A stretch of 63,156 nt of DNA, from the NCBI GenBank assembly GCA_022573715.1, contig JACZTL010000019.1:1-63156 (forward strand), written 5' to 3'. Below are positions 36,168 to 46,168 of the stretch, in pieces. Under the pieces are notes generated by a model. The model was not told the DNA's origin. It saw only the letters and a list, made by a program, of their open reading frames with translations, and ran no database searches. Each line of letters opens with the position of its first letter. The first letter of the stretch is position 1. The position numbers and the translations under genes were made by a program. Source of the stretch: Bacteroidota bacterium (GTDB lineage: Bacteria; Bacteroidota; Ignavibacteria; Ignavibacteriales; Ignavibacteriaceae).

Positions 36168-36213
36168 TTGACTTGAAACTAATATTATACTATTTTCAGT
36201 TAAACGTTTAACT
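36168..36213 (+). promoter_or_regulatory. Promoter and LacI-family operator 2 of the regulator gene
   Basis: A perfect 16-base palindrome, AGTTAAACGTTTAACT (36198-36213), lies 10 bases before the regulator ATG. Just upstream, TTTG (36167-36170) and TATTTTCA (36191-36198) with about 20 bases between them fit the Bacteroidota -33/-7 consensus (TTTG and TAnnTTTG-like). The operator would overlap the transcription start, so autorepression is expected. Confidence 0.6.
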
Positions 36214-36223
36214 AAAAAAATAT

Positions 36224-37252
36224 ATGCGTAAAACAATAAAAGATGTGGCCAAAGCATCAAATGTTTCAATAGCAACTGTATCCCTTGTGCTACATAATAA
36301 TGAACGTATTTCTCTCGAAACTAAAAGAAGAGTTCGTAAGAGTATAAAGCAGTTAAATTATCATCCTTCTAGATCGGCACAAGGATTAGTATCACGTAAA
36401 ACAGGTAATATTGGGTTTATTGTAACGGAGGAACATTTTTTACGTACTGAACCTTTCTATACTAGAGTTTTTCTTGGATCTGAATTTGAAGCCAGAGAAA
36501 ACGATTACTATGTGTTGCTTGCAACAATAAAATCCTCATTCAAAAAAGGTGACCCACTTCCAAGATTTATTTTAGAAAAAAACTTTGATGGAATTGTAAT
36601 TGCTGGTAAGGTACCTGAAGCGTTTATTGAATCTCTCTTAAAATATAAAATGCCAATTGTTTTTATTGATTATGTTCCGCCATTTGGCGATTTCCCAAGT
36701 GTTCTAATAGACAATTTAAGAGGGGGAATATTAGCAACTGAACATCTCATTAATAAAGGTTATAAAAATATTGCATTTATAGGAGGCGAAATTTCGCACC
36801 CAAGTATAAGGGAAAGATTACAGGGCTATAAACTTGCACTTGAAAGAGCAAATATTTATAATAGCAATGGAAATGGACTAGTTGTTACTAATGATGAGTA
36901 TCTCTCAAGACAAAACGGATATAGATCTGCTGAAAAGTTATTTTTACATAATAAAGATGTAACTGCCATTTTCGCTTCCAACAATGCTACTGCTGTTGGA
37001 GTTATACAATACCTAAAAGACAACAACTTCAATATTCCTAATGACATTTCACTAATTGGCTTTGATGATATTGAAGCAGATATGATGATAGATCCTCCGC
37101 TAACAACCATCAGAGTACCAAAAGTGGAAATGGGCACTGAAGCTGTTCAATTACTTCTGAATATTATTAAAACCAAAAATTATACGGCAAAGAAAATATT
37201 AATTCCAATCGAATTGGTTGTAAGAGAATCAATAAAAAATATAAACTATTAA
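36224..37252 (+). CDS. LacI-family transcriptional regulator of the mannan locus
   Basis: The 342-residue protein has the LacI helix-turn-helix and hinge (TIKDVAKASNVSIATVSLVL, then NYHPSRSAQGLVSRKTGNIG). A periplasmic-binding-protein-like effector domain follows, with NDISLIGFDDIEADMM and PPLTTIRVPKVEMG. It probably senses a mannose-containing oligosaccharide and represses its own gene and, directly or by read-through, the downstream transport and enzyme genes. Two matching operators lie in its upstream region. Confidence 0.93.
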   Translation: MRKTIKDVAKASNVSIATVSLVLHNNERISLETKRRVRKSIKQLNYHPSRSAQGLVSRKTGNIGFIVTEEHFLRTEPFYTRVFLGSEFEARENDYYVLLATIKSSFKKGDPLPRFILEKNFDGIVIAGKVPEAFIESLLKYKMPIVFIDYVPPFGDFPSVLIDNLRGGILATEHLINKGYKNIAFIGGEISHPSIRERLQGYKLALERANIYNSNGNGLVVTNDEYLSRQNGYRSAEKLFLHNKDVTAIFASNNATAVGVIQYLKDNNFNIPNDISLIGFDDIEADMMIDPPLTTIRVPKVEMGTEAVQLLLNIIKTKNYTAKKILIPIELVVRESIKNINY

Positions 37253-37265
37253 GAATAGTTTTTTT
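37244..37265 (+). terminator. Intrinsic terminator after the LacI-type gene
   Basis: A short hairpin, AACTATT-AAG-AATAGTT, overlaps the stop codon of the regulator gene and is followed by TTTTT. It is weak because the stem is A+T-only apart from one pair, so read-through is likely. Confidence 0.5.
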
Positions 37266-37455
37266 ACATATAGATGTTGGTGATAACAATAATGAAAGTT
37301 TGTTTGAATTAGCTGAATATAGATAATGGAAATAGAAGAAGTATGTTTTACTTATAAAGAGTTGAAAAAAATATCTACAAAAACAATTTAAAAGAAATTG
37401 CAGTAATTTATTGTTAAACTTAATTCTTAATTTATTAAACAACTAGGAGGAAAAG

Positions 37456-38994
37456 ATGTATATTTATTCTTTTCAAAAGTCTTTTTGGGGAATAATACCA
37501 ATTCTTATGTTCTTTTTCATATCAACTTTTAATATTAATGCTCAAATTAATTCAATAGGCAGTTTCGAGCAAGGTTTGCCATCATATTGGACAAAAGGTA
37601 CAGAACCAGCAGGAGCAACATTAAGCTGGGCAAAAGATTCATCCCGCTCAATGGGCAGATCGCTGAAGATAGAAAAGGACTCAACATCAGAAGCAGCGAT
37701 GTGGGAGTCAGAGAATATGGTTGACTTGTGGTCGGATAAACATTTCAAGGATGTAGATATAAAGTTCGGGATGTATTATATGACATCGGGAGTAAACACA
37801 GGTACTTCTTTGACAGATGATGAGAAGTGGTATGTGAGCTTTACATTTTACAGAGAAGATGGTAGTGTAATAGGGGAGACAAAGTTCGAGTTAGATCAAA
37901 CTGCAGCAAGTACAGGCGGATGGGTAGCAGATACCACAGCTGTAGGAGCGGTAATACTGCCTGAGGATTCGTGGACAACAATAATCAGGTTTGTAGGTGG
38001 AAAGGATGCCACTGGTACGGTATGGACAGATGACTATATATTTGTAGGCAGAGATGGCTGGGCAGGTCAGGACTGGAACACAGCATTAGGAATACCAACG
38101 GGCTGGTTTTACTGGTTACCTCCAATAGGAGGCAATGACGGAATACTAACCGATGGATATGAGAACACGATAGTAACGGATGAGTTTGCATATCACGGAC
38201 AATACTCATTAAAGTTTGATATGCTTGAGGGAACACACGATGGATTTGTTGGAACAATAAGATATGCACTAAACAGCGGCGGAGCCGGACCGATTGCTGG
38301 TAGTGTAAGCGGATCAAATGATATCACAGCATTAGATGGAGTGGGAGTAGGTGATGTCTTAAGGATCAGCGTATGGATAAAAGGGGAGAACTTATTACCG
38401 GATTCAGCCCTTGTAGTAGGGGATCCGTGGACTATAGCGATCACACCGATATTCCATACGACATTAGGTAATAATGAAGGTTTTGGAGATTATTGGGCAA
38501 GTGATATACCGTTGACGTTCCCAAATGCCACGGCATTTGACTGGACACAGTTTTATGTAGATGTAACAGTACCGGAGCCACCGGCAGGAAAGGAAGCCAA
38601 GTCAATAACAATAAGATTACATCCATTGGGAAGATGGCAGGGTACTGTTTGGATGGATGCTTTGGAAATTAAGAAAATTGGAGGAGTAACGGATGTTGAA
38701 GACGCAACTATTCCTATTGAATTCTCAGTTTCTCAAAATTATCCAAATCCATTTAATCCATCTACTACTATAAGATATGCTATTCCTCAACAATCATTTG
38801 TTGTAATAAAGGTGTACGACATAATAGGTAGAGAGGTTAAAACACTTGTAAATACTGAAAAGTCACCTGGTATTTATAATGTACAATGGAACGGGGATAA
38901 TAATTTCGGATCAAAAGTAGCAACTGGAATATACATTTATCGTGTTATTGCAGGGAACTTTACTCAGGTTAAAAAGATGATACTTTTGAAGTAA
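37456..38994 (+). CDS. T9SS-sorted, probable carbohydrate-binding surface protein
   Basis: The 512-residue protein has a signal peptide (ending NINAQ) and two beta-sandwich-like modules resembling carbohydrate-binding domains (GSFEQGLPSYWTKGTEPAGA, and KFDMLEGTHDGFVGTIRY with later IRLHPLGRWQGTVWMDALEI). It ends in a T9SS type A sorting domain (EFSVSQNYPNPFNPSTTIRY, final KKMILLK). No catalytic motif is recognised. It is the first structural gene after the regulator, with an AGGAGG-like ribosome binding site, and is followed by a strong terminator. It probably displays mannan-binding modules on the cell surface. Confidence 0.85.
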   Translation: MYIYSFQKSFWGIIPILMFFFISTFNINAQINSIGSFEQGLPSYWTKGTEPAGATLSWAKDSSRSMGRSLKIEKDSTSEAAMWESENMVDLWSDKHFKDVDIKFGMYYMTSGVNTGTSLTDDEKWYVSFTFYREDGSVIGETKFELDQTAASTGGWVADTTAVGAVILPEDSWTTIIRFVGGKDATGTVWTDDYIFVGRDGWAGQDWNTALGIPTGWFYWLPPIGGNDGILTDGYENTIVTDEFAYHGQYSLKFDMLEGTHDGFVGTIRYALNSGGAGPIAGSVSGSNDITALDGVGVGDVLRISVWIKGENLLPDSALVVGDPWTIAITPIFHTTLGNNEGFGDYWASDIPLTFPNATAFDWTQFYVDVTVPEPPAGKEAKSITIRLHPLGRWQGTVWMDALEIKKIGGVTDVEDATIPIEFSVSQNYPNPFNPSTTIRYAIPQQSFVVIKVYDIIGREVKTLVNTEKSPGIYNVQWNGDNNFGSKVATGIYIYRVIAGNFTQVKKMILLK

Positions 38995-39010
38995 ATATAT
39001 TGTGTAAAAT

Positions 39011-39045
39011 GCCAGGGTACTGTGATAGTATCCTGGCTTTTTTTT
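39011..39045 (+). terminator. Strong intrinsic terminator
   Basis: The hairpin GCCAGGGTACT / AGTATCCTGGC with a 4-base loop and one mismatch is followed by eight T residues. It separates the 512-residue surface protein from the TonB-receptor gene, which therefore needs its own promoter. Confidence 0.88.
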
Positions 39046-39097
39046 AATCTTGTTTCTTTTATATTAAATATTAATATAATATTAATAATTTCTCACT

Positions 39098-41785
39098 ATG
39101 ATTAAAAAACATTTTATATCATTTATAGTATCAATCCAGATTTTCCTTTTTCTTATTTGTGTAAATTCTTTTGCAGGCACTACAGGTAAAATTGCAGGCA
39201 AAGTGATTGATGCCACAAACGGAGAGCCTGTAATTGGTGCAAATATTATCATTGTGGGCACTTCATTAGGTGCAGCTGCAGATATTGATGGAAATTTCTT
39301 CATTATAAACATTCCACCCGGAAAGTATGAAATAAAAACTTCAAGTATTGGGTACAATACTGTTATAATTCAAAATGTAAAAGTATCGGTCGATCAAACC
39401 ACGAAATTAAATTTCGAATTACAGGGAGAGGCCATTAAAATGGGCGATGTAATTGTTATTGCAACTCGACCAATTATTCAGAAGGATTTAACTTCAACTC
39501 AATCTATCATCAGTGGCGAGGATATTGCAATGCTTCCCCTTGAGACAGTTCAATCTGTTGTTAACTTACAAGCAGGTGTCATTGATGGTCATTTTAGAGG
39601 TGGCCGTATAGCTGAAGTTACATATTTAATTGATGGAGTTTCAACTAATGATGTGTTTACTGGCTTACCTTCAATGGAAGCTGATATAAATAGTATTCAG
39701 GAAATTCAGGTTCTAACCGGTACTTTTAATGCTGAGTATGGTGATGCTTTATCAGGTGTTGTGAATCAAATAACTAAATTACCTGAAGATAACTATGATT
39801 TTAATTTTTCAGGTTATTTTGGTGATTATATAGGATCTAGAACAGATTTATTTGATAATATCAATAATATTTCTCCAACCGGTGTTTCCAATCTACAAGG
39901 TACATTTTCAGGACCTATACCTGGGGCAGGTAAATTACTGAAATTTTTCATATCTGGAAGATATTTTCGTGATGATGGATTTATTTATGGTAAAAGAGTT
40001 TTTAATCCTTCTGATTCTTCTAATTTCTCAGCCAATGATCCTGCAGATTGGCATGTTGGCGCAACAGGTGACGGTACTTTTGTTCCTATGGCTTTTAATG
40101 ACAAACTTTCGTTGCAAGCTAAGATTGCTATTAAAGTTGGAAATGGCAGGGGAATTGTATTGAATGGATTATATTCGAAAAGAAAATTTAGATCGTATGA
40201 TCATCTTTATAAGCTTAATCCAGACGGTGATTACAAAAGATTTAACGATAGTTATTTATTAAGTGTACAATATACACATGTATTCAGTAATTCCACTTTC
40301 CTGGACCTATTGACTTCGGTATTCGAATCTGATTTCAAACAATATGTTTTTGAAGATCCATTAGACCCAAGATATGTTGATCCGAAAAGAAAAAAGGATG
40401 TAAGTGGGAGTGCATTTTTAACTGGCGGAACACAAAATTGGCACTTTAATCATACTTCAAAAACGTATACGGGAAAGATTGATTTAACTACACAGTTAAA
40501 TCAGATTCACCAATTCAAAACAGGAGTCGAATTTAAATACCACAATATTGATTATAAAGATTTTCAGATAATAGTTGATGCATCAACAGGAACTATACCT
40601 AAACTACCTACACCCGGATCATTTAACTTCAATGTTTATAAAACTAATCCTTATCAATTTGCTGTTTACATCCAAGACAAAATTGAACTGGATTATTTAA
40701 TTGTAAATATTGGTGTAAGGTATGATTATTTTCAACCTGACGGTAAGTATCTTTTAGACCCTGATAACATTGCAGTTCTTGACGGTTTGATGCCTCCTTT
40801 TCCTAATTCATTAATGGGAACAGCAAGCATTAAATCTCAATTCAGTCCACGGCTGGGAATATCTTATCCTATTACAGATAAAGGTGCAATACATATTTCT
40901 TACGGTCATTTTTTCCAAATGCCAGCATTTGAGTTTCTATATCGAAATCCAAATTTCAGAATACCTTTAACAGGCGACTTTCCTGAAAATATCGGAAATA
41001 TTATTGGTAACACTGATTTACAACCACAGAAGACTGTTATGTATGAGATAGGCTTACAACAGCAAATATTTGAAGACTATGCTATAACAGTAACAGGTTA
41101 TTTGAAGGATATCCGGAACCTGCTTGGCAGTGAGATACATGTAAAAAATAACTTCAAAAAATTCAGTAAGTTAATCAATCTTGACTATGGTTCTGTAAAG
41201 GGATTTACACTTTCGTTTGAGAAACGTTTTAGTAATGGATTTAGTGCAACCTTAGATTACACTTTTCAAGAAGCAAAAGGTAATGCTTCGGATCCTAATG
41301 ATGCTTTTGATAAAGCTCAAGCTAACCCTCCCATCGAAGTAAACAAACAACTTGCTCCCTTGGATTGGGATAGAACTCATGCACTTAATTTTTCTATTAC
41401 TGCTGGGGTTCCCGGAGATTATATAATTAGTTCCATAGGTAGATGGGGAACTGGTTTGCCTTATACGCCAGCTATTCAAGATCAAAGAACAGGTTTGCAA
41501 AATAGTGATAATAGGCCATCGATTTTTAACATAGATATGTTCATAACAAAATTCTTCAATTTATTTGGTCAGGAATTCTCGGTATTTTTAAAAGTATTTA
41601 ATCTCTTAGATACTGCAAATGAACTCCAAGTTTTCTCAGATACAGGAAGAGCAGGAACTACTTTAGAGCTTACTAGATCACAATCACAACCGCGTGGAGT
41701 TAATACTTTAAGCGAATTTTTTAACAGACCGGATTTTTATTCTGCACCGAGGCAAATTGTCGTGGGCGCATCCTTTGGATTTTAA
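39098..41785 (+). CDS. TonB-dependent outer-membrane receptor
   Basis: The 895-residue protein has a signal peptide (ending NSFAG) and an N-terminal carboxypeptidase-regulatory-like domain (TGKIAGKVIDATNGEPVIGA, about 25-110). A plug domain follows (about 115-230, VVNLQAGVIDG, EIQVLTGTFNAEYGDALSGVVNQIT), then a 22-strand-type barrel ending GASFGF. It should import oligosaccharides, presumably manno-oligosaccharides, across the outer membrane using TonB energy. No SusD gene is beside it. The next gene, a 1,091-residue T9SS protein, begins 27 bases later and probably forms the surface partner. Confidence 0.93.
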   Translation: MIKKHFISFIVSIQIFLFLICVNSFAGTTGKIAGKVIDATNGEPVIGANIIIVGTSLGAAADIDGNFFIINIPPGKYEIKTSSIGYNTVIIQNVKVSVDQTTKLNFELQGEAIKMGDVIVIATRPIIQKDLTSTQSIISGEDIAMLPLETVQSVVNLQAGVIDGHFRGGRIAEVTYLIDGVSTNDVFTGLPSMEADINSIQEIQVLTGTFNAEYGDALSGVVNQITKLPEDNYDFNFSGYFGDYIGSRTDLFDNINNISPTGVSNLQGTFSGPIPGAGKLLKFFISGRYFRDDGFIYGKRVFNPSDSSNFSANDPADWHVGATGDGTFVPMAFNDKLSLQAKIAIKVGNGRGIVLNGLYSKRKFRSYDHLYKLNPDGDYKRFNDSYLLSVQYTHVFSNSTFLDLLTSVFESDFKQYVFEDPLDPRYVDPKRKKDVSGSAFLTGGTQNWHFNHTSKTYTGKIDLTTQLNQIHQFKTGVEFKYHNIDYKDFQIIVDASTGTIPKLPTPGSFNFNVYKTNPYQFAVYIQDKIELDYLIVNIGVRYDYFQPDGKYLLDPDNIAVLDGLMPPFPNSLMGTASIKSQFSPRLGISYPITDKGAIHISYGHFFQMPAFEFLYRNPNFRIPLTGDFPENIGNIIGNTDLQPQKTVMYEIGLQQQIFEDYAITVTGYLKDIRNLLGSEIHVKNNFKKFSKLINLDYGSVKGFTLSFEKRFSNGFSATLDYTFQEAKGNASDPNDAFDKAQANPPIEVNKQLAPLDWDRTHALNFSITAGVPGDYIISSIGRWGTGLPYTPAIQDQRTGLQNSDNRPSIFNIDMFITKFFNLFGQEFSVFLKVFNLLDTANELQVFSDTGRAGTTLELTRSQSQPRGVNTLSEFFNRPDFYSAPRQIVVGASFGF

Positions 41786-41811
41786 ATTGTTCAAAACCCG
41801 GAGAATTTAAT

Positions 41812-44800
41812 TTGAAACTTAAATCACTAAATAGATTGTCTATAATTCAAACTATCTTTATTGTATGTTTTTTCTTTGTGCCGTATCAATTAATAGCGCA
41901 GAGACTTGTGGATAAAAACAAAGGGAACCATAACAATACAAAAAAAGGTTTTATGGATGGAAATTTAGTCGCTACTGTTTATTTAAACTTCGGTGAAATT
42001 GCAGACTGGTTGAATGAACCAAGCAGGAGCGGAGTATGGCCAAAAGGTACGAATCATACTTACATTGATGGTGTTGCTATAATTGTTCAGGCAGAAACCG
42101 AGGATCCAGCTGGTAATATTATTCATCCTCTTGAAACAAACTATTATGAGTTTACTCGTTTCGATCCTGCAACAGGTGTTACTTATGGTTGGTGGGCATT
42201 GCCCGGTTATGATAATCCCTTTAATTCTGCTCCGGCAAGAAGTGATGATCCGGATACATGGCCGAATTCCTGGCCCGATAGATTATCTGATTGGGACGGA
42301 CTATGGAATGGATTTTTTGGGAAAGGGATTAAAAATGCCGACTTGGAAACTTTCTTTGTCTTCGATGATAATGAAGACCGGGAGTATATGTTAAATAATA
42401 ATTTCTATCCGGATAACGAAGACCTTGATCGGGGAGGACTGGGTATGCAGGTTAGAACCAGAGGATTTCAATGGTCTCAGGTTCTTGCTGAGGATGCAAT
42501 ATTTTGGTTGTACGAGATTATAAATATGGGTACAACGGATTATGAAAAAGTTCTCTTTGCACAATACATTGATTGGGGTATTGGTGGACATGATAATTCA
42601 TCAAATAATGCAGGAGACTTTAACGAATTACTAGATATTTCATACGCCTGGTCTACTGTTCCGTTTGGCAGCCCTGGTAATTGGAGTCCGGTTGGGTTAT
42701 CGGCTTATGCATTCCTTGAAAGTCCCGGTCTTCAGGATGATAGAATTGATAATGATGCTGATGGATTAACAGACGAAAAGAGGGATAATGAACCTAAAGT
42801 ATTCATCACTGATCCAAACCAGGACCCATTTTTACTCGACCCATTCCAGGATACGACCAGATTTAAACAGTTCTACGGTTTTTCTTGGAAACCCCATTGG
42901 GATGCAGATGAAAATGCTAATTGGAGAACTTTTCTTGATGCTAACAATAATGGTGAATGGGACGAGGGTGAACCACTTAACGATGATTTAGGCACGGATG
43001 GAATTGGACCCTTTGATGAAGCATATTTAGAACCTGATATAGACGGTACGGAAGCTAACGGTATACCCGATCAGGGGGAACCCAATTTTGGATTATTAGA
43101 TAAGGATGAATCTGATCAATTGGGTTTAACAGGGTTTAAAATTTTTGCTGTACATGTTCACGAATTATTGCTTGATGAAGAAAACTGGAAGGTTCTTTCT
43201 GGATTGCCTTCACCACATGGGCAGTCACTTGTGGGCGTTAATTTAGCTAATTTTTTCTCCAGTTATCTGTTTCATTTATTTGGAAGAGATACATATTCTG
43301 CAATTCTTGGTTCTCCTCAGGAAACCGGGGAGACTGAAAGATTTTCAATGGGATTAATTTTTGGAATTGATCTGGATGATATTTTCCGCCGAAAGAAAAC
43401 AGTTCAACAGATTTACAATGCAAATTACAGGTTTGCAAAACCACCGGATAAACCAATTGTAAAAGTTATACCGGGTGATCGAAAAGTTACGCTTTATTGG
43501 GATGACAGAGCCGAGTTTACGTTCGATGCTTTTTTTCAAAAATTTAATTTTGAGGGCTACAAGATTTACCGCTCAACAGAATTTGCATTTTTAGAAAATA
43601 AAGTAATAACAGATGCCTTTGGAAAGCTAACCTTTCGAAAACCAATTGCTCAGTTTGATTTAGTTGATGGCGTTAAGGGATTGCATCCAATTAATGTAAA
43701 TGGGGCAATGTACAATTTAGGAACTGATAACGGGCTTAAGCATTCATTTATAGATACAACCGTTCAGAATGGACAGACTTATTATTATGCAGTTGTTGCA
43801 TACGATCAGGGTTTTGTTACACAAACAATTGAAGGAAATATAGTAGGAATACCTCCTGCGGAAACCACAAGTATATTAAGAAAAGATGTCAACGGAAACA
43901 TTACTACAGATATTAATACTGCAGTTGTAACGCCCAGAGCACCCGCAGCTGGTTTTATTTCACCGGGGATAAAAAACTTTTTTAGTTCCGGACCGGGAAC
44001 CGGAAAAGTATCTGTTACAATTCTGGATCCGGATTCAATCAAGAATTTGCATACTTACAGATTAGAGTTTGAGGACTCAACAAAATATCATAACAATTCT
44101 TTTCCATATTATTCACTGATAGATTATACTGAAGGCGATACGCTGATTTATTTAAAACAAATTCAAGGTAATGATGATCAAACAAAGGTTATAGATGGTA
44201 TATCATTGGATATTTTAAGCGACCTTGAGGTGATTATTGATAGGGATAAAACGGAATGGAAAAACGGGAATAGTAATTTCATTATCCAGGTTGGATTTGA
44301 TGATAGGTTTGGTTATGGTGGATTACGTATTGACTATCCTGCAGATTTTGAAATATTATTTACTGCACCGGGAGAAGGAGATTTATCATTTAAGTCGGGT
44401 ACATTTACTCAGCCTATTCAGTCTAATGTAATCGTAAAGAACATAACCGAAGGGATTGAAAACTTTCAATTCATATTTAGAGATGAAAACAATAATGGAC
44501 TTTTTGATGTAGATTCCAGTTCTGCTAAAGGAGATGCTATATTTATAGTAATCGGAGATTCTGCCGGGAAACCAGCCGAGACGACATGGCCCCCACCGGG
44601 AGTTAGCTGGTCCATGACTCTGGTAAGGGATACTACACTCGTTGAGGAAGATCAAATAGAACCGCAGGAAGGAGATGTATATAAAATTATTACTAAGAAA
44701 CCTTTCAGAACAGGGGAATATTTTGAGTTTATAACTCAGGGTCAGGATTTTGACTTATCCAAAGCACAGTCGGAGTTGGACAAGATAGCTGTAGTACCAA

Positions 44801-45087
44801 ATCCATATACGGGCGCGGCTTCCTGGGAACCATTATCAAACACTGTTGGCAGAGGTGAGCGCAGAATTTATTTCATTCACCTTCCTAATCAATGTACTAT
44901 AAGAATTTATAGTTTGAGTGGTAAATTAGTTCAAACTATTGATCACAATAGTACAATTAGTGATGGGCAGGAAGCTTGGAATCTGGTATCAAAAGATGGG
45001 ATGGACATAGCTTACGGTATTTATATTTACCACGTTGAAGCACCAACTATTGGAGAAAAAATAGGACGGTTTGCAATAATTAAATAG
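41812..45087 (+). CDS. Large T9SS-sorted surface protein, partner of the TonB receptor
   Basis: The 1,091-residue protein starts at TTG 41812 with a signal peptide (ending QLIAQ). It has an aromatic N-terminal region of about 240 residues, then several acidic Ca2+-loop-like stretches (DNDADGLTDEKRDN, DANNNGEWDEGE). A fibronectin type III domain follows (KPIVKVIPGDRKVTLYWDDR, about 545-690), and the protein ends with a sorting-domain-like segment (TIRIYSLSGKLVQTI ... GIYIYHVEA, final GRFAIIK). Related proteins often follow TonB receptors in Ignavibacteria-type genomes. I infer that it acts like a SusD substitute, binding ligand over the barrel. No enzyme signature is visible. Confidence 0.8.
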   Translation: MKLKSLNRLSIIQTIFIVCFFFVPYQLIAQRLVDKNKGNHNNTKKGFMDGNLVATVYLNFGEIADWLNEPSRSGVWPKGTNHTYIDGVAIIVQAETEDPAGNIIHPLETNYYEFTRFDPATGVTYGWWALPGYDNPFNSAPARSDDPDTWPNSWPDRLSDWDGLWNGFFGKGIKNADLETFFVFDDNEDREYMLNNNFYPDNEDLDRGGLGMQVRTRGFQWSQVLAEDAIFWLYEIINMGTTDYEKVLFAQYIDWGIGGHDNSSNNAGDFNELLDISYAWSTVPFGSPGNWSPVGLSAYAFLESPGLQDDRIDNDADGLTDEKRDNEPKVFITDPNQDPFLLDPFQDTTRFKQFYGFSWKPHWDADENANWRTFLDANNNGEWDEGEPLNDDLGTDGIGPFDEAYLEPDIDGTEANGIPDQGEPNFGLLDKDESDQLGLTGFKIFAVHVHELLLDEENWKVLSGLPSPHGQSLVGVNLANFFSSYLFHLFGRDTYSAILGSPQETGETERFSMGLIFGIDLDDIFRRKKTVQQIYNANYRFAKPPDKPIVKVIPGDRKVTLYWDDRAEFTFDAFFQKFNFEGYKIYRSTEFAFLENKVITDAFGKLTFRKPIAQFDLVDGVKGLHPINVNGAMYNLGTDNGLKHSFIDTTVQNGQTYYYAVVAYDQGFVTQTIEGNIVGIPPAETTSILRKDVNGNITTDINTAVVTPRAPAAGFISPGIKNFFSSGPGTGKVSVTILDPDSIKNLHTYRLEFEDSTKYHNNSFPYYSLIDYTEGDTLIYLKQIQGNDDQTKVIDGISLDILSDLEVIIDRDKTEWKNGNSNFIIQVGFDDRFGYGGLRIDYPADFEILFTAPGEGDLSFKSGTFTQPIQSNVIVKNITEGIENFQFIFRDENNNGLFDVDSSSAKGDAIFIVIGDSAGKPAETTWPPPGVSWSMTLVRDTTLVEEDQIEPQEGDVYKIITKKPFRTGEYFEFITQGQDFDLSKAQSELDKIAVVPNPYTGAASWEPLSNTVGRGERRIYFIHLPNQCTIRIYSLSGKLVQTIDHNSTISDGQEAWNLVSKDGMDIAYGIYIYHVEAPTIGEKIGRFAIIK

Positions 45088-45122
45088 AGGTTCAATAGTA
45101 AGTTTTTGCTAAAGAGGTTAAA

Positions 45123-46154
45123 ATGATGAAAATCGTAATAAAGAAAATATTCTTTATCATATTAATACCGGTTTATTTAATGGGACAAAATACTAACGTC
45201 TCAAAAGTAGCAACCACCTCAGCCACGTTTTTAGAGATACCTGTTGGAGCTGCAGCTGTAGGTATGGGAGGGGCGTTTGTTAGTATAGCAAATGATGCTT
45301 CGGCGTTATACTGGAATGTTGGTGGAATATCTACAATAGATAAATATGATCTTCATTTAGCAAATATGGAATGGATTGGAAATACAAAATTTAATTTTGT
45401 GGGATTAGTACTTCCATTAGGTGATTTTGGAACTTTAGGATTTAGTTTCACTGCTCTTTCTATGGACGATATGGTTGTTAGAACAGTTGAAAAGCCTGAA
45501 GGCACAGGCGAATTTTTTAGTGCAGGCGCTACATCATTTGGTGTAAGCTATGCAAGAAATTTAACAGACAGGTTTTCATTAGGTCTTACTTTTAAATCTA
45601 TTCAGGAAAAAATCTGGCATATGACGGCACAAGGTTTCGCGGTAGATGTAGGGACATTTTTTAAGACAGATATTCTTGGAGGAATGGTTATCGGTGCTTC
45701 AATTTCAAATTTTGGGACATCTATGAAACTTGAGGGGCGTGATACCAGGTTCTTCATTAGAGTTGATGAAAATAAGCAGGGGTCCAATGATAGAATTCCT
45801 TCAAACATTGAATTAGATTCCTGGGATCTTCCACTCATATTCAGGCTGGGTTTATCCACAAATGCTATACAAAATGATACTTACAGATTTACTGTTATGA
45901 TAGATGCAATTCATCCAAATAATGATTTTGAAAGCTTAAACATTGGAGGTGAATTTTCCTTTATGGAATTTTTTATTCTAAGAGGCGGATATAATTCTCT
46001 CTTCTTAAAGGACGGAGAAGGAGGCTTATCGTTGGGATTTGGTGTGAATTCAACTCTGCTTTTTAGCGACACTATATTTCAGTTTGATTATGCATACCGT
46101 GATTTCGGAAGATTGCAAAATGTACATATGTTTTCTTTGGAATTTAAATTTTAA
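45123..46154 (+). CDS. PorV/PorQ-family outer-membrane protein
   Basis: The 343-residue protein has a signal peptide (ending YLMGQ). The opening GAAAVGMGGAFVSIANDASALYWNVGGIS is the diagnostic start of the PorV/PorQ (UPF0164, FadL-like) barrel family, followed by alternating barrel strands and a terminal FSLEFKF. PorV is the shuttle that carries T9SS cargo from the translocon to the attachment complex. A copy inside a carbohydrate locus full of T9SS cargo suggests a dedicated shuttle. The gap to the previous gene is 35 bases. Confidence 0.87.
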   Translation: MMKIVIKKIFFIILIPVYLMGQNTNVSKVATTSATFLEIPVGAAAVGMGGAFVSIANDASALYWNVGGISTIDKYDLHLANMEWIGNTKFNFVGLVLPLGDFGTLGFSFTALSMDDMVVRTVEKPEGTGEFFSAGATSFGVSYARNLTDRFSLGLTFKSIQEKIWHMTAQGFAVDVGTFFKTDILGGMVIGASISNFGTSMKLEGRDTRFFIRVDENKQGSNDRIPSNIELDSWDLPLIFRLGLSTNAIQNDTYRFTVMIDAIHPNNDFESLNIGGEFSFMEFFILRGGYNSLFLKDGEGGLSLGFGVNSTLLFSDTIFQFDYAYRDFGRLQNVHMFSLEFKF

Positions 46155-46168
46155 GGAAATTGTATTAA

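Noticed and set aside
37413-37445. GTTAAAC near 37414 as a third LacI operator
   Set aside because: Only a half-site is present; the palindromic second half is missing.
39969-40163. Short plus-strand frame inside the TonB receptor gene
   Set aside because: Out-of-frame shadow with biased composition and no similarity.
44237-44655. Frames overlapping the 1,091-residue gene in other phases
   Set aside because: They are shadows of the large open frame; no independent start signals or families.
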